Below, one piece after another: positions 5,245 through 5,413 of a stretch of 5,413 nt of DNA. Each line of letters opens with the position of its first letter. Position 1 is the first letter of the stretch. The position numbers were made by a program, and so were the translations under genes. Location: positions 8,881-14,293 of the forward strand of contig DOMT01000158.1 in NCBI GenBank assembly GCA_003509825.1, read 5' to 3'. The stretch comes from Coriobacteriia bacterium. Its GTDB lineage: Bacteria > Actinomycetota > Coriobacteriia > Coriobacteriales > UBA8131. The notes beneath the pieces were generated by a model. It saw only the letters and a list, made by a program, of their open reading frames with translations, was not told the origin of the DNA and did no database searches.

Positions 5245-5413
5245 TTACTCCCCCAGCTCCTTGAGCAGATTGATCAAGGCGTTGAGCAGGCCTACACCAT
5301 CCTGGACGGGAAACATCAGCCGCTTCGACTTGACCATGTAAACGGCACCGCGGGCCTTCATCGACGCAGCCTGCTCGGACGTAAGCTCCACGGGCTCCAA
5401 AACCAACTTGCCT
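5245..5413 (-). CDS. 3' end of an unidentified gene upstream of hflX
   Basis: The last 55 codons of a frame entering from the right edge end in TAA at 5247-5245, 37 nt before the hflX ATG and in the same direction, so the two may form an operon. The visible residues begin GKLVLEPVELTSEQAAS and include VYMVKSKRLMFPVQDGVG and a leucine-rich amphipathic end (LLNALINLLKELGE). Codon use resembles that of the neighbouring genes and the frame has no internal stops. I do not recognise a family. Confidence 0.6.
   Translation of the reverse strand, partial: GKLVLEPVELTSEQAASMKARGAVYMVKSKRLMFPVQDGVGLLNALINLLKELGE

Noticed and set aside
1..5413. CRISPR array, insertion sequence, tRNA or rRNA genes, phage attachment site
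   Set aside because: I looked for spaced direct repeats, transposase motifs, terminal inverted repeats and cloverleaf arms and found none; the region reads as ordinary chromosome.

Overview
The window looks like a chromosomal housekeeping segment of a moderately GC-rich Gram-positive bacterium. The best fit is Actinomycetota, possibly Coriobacteriia. The reasons are Gram-positive/actinobacterial LexA boxes (CGAAC-N4-GTTYG), an nrdR gene beside a lexA locus, and actinobacterial-style NrdR and HflX sequences. The class-level placement is inference; there is no rRNA here to settle it.

Layout. On the left, transcribed leftwards, are the first 17 codons of an unidentified gene (1-51), nrdR (53-499), and a 44-codon single-span membrane protein gene (627-761). 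The small gene is driven by a good promoter whose spacer is filled by a LexA box, with a second LexA box over the predicted transcription start. Rightwards from about 900 come a leader of about 140 nt with nested inverted repeats, a 445-aa one-pass membrane protein of unknown function (1048-2385), lexA (2535-3185) with its own LexA box, and mscL (3339-3809) with a C-terminal zinc ribbon. On the right, leftwards again, are hflX (3660-5207) and the last 55 codons of an unidentified gene (5245-5413). The open hflX frame converges on mscL and overlaps its last 151 bases.

How it works together. The core is an SOS and nucleotide-supply locus. LexA represses itself and a small membrane protein that sits where actinobacteria such as Corynebacterium and Mycobacterium carry an SOS-induced division inhibitor (divS / Rv2719c) between lexA and nrdR. 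NrdR adjusts ribonucleotide reductase expression and may repress its own promoter through a NrdR-box-like sequence. MscL (osmotic relief) and HflX (ribosome-associated GTPase) are stress functions with their own transcription.

Most worth a second look: the 44-aa SOS-controlled membrane protein that lacks the usual LysM domain; the 445-aa envelope protein that separates it from lexA, with a structured leader and a possible 7-codon leader peptide; the repeated ATACCAT motif and NrdR-like box before nrdR; and the long, probably non-functional C-terminal run-on of hflX into mscL.
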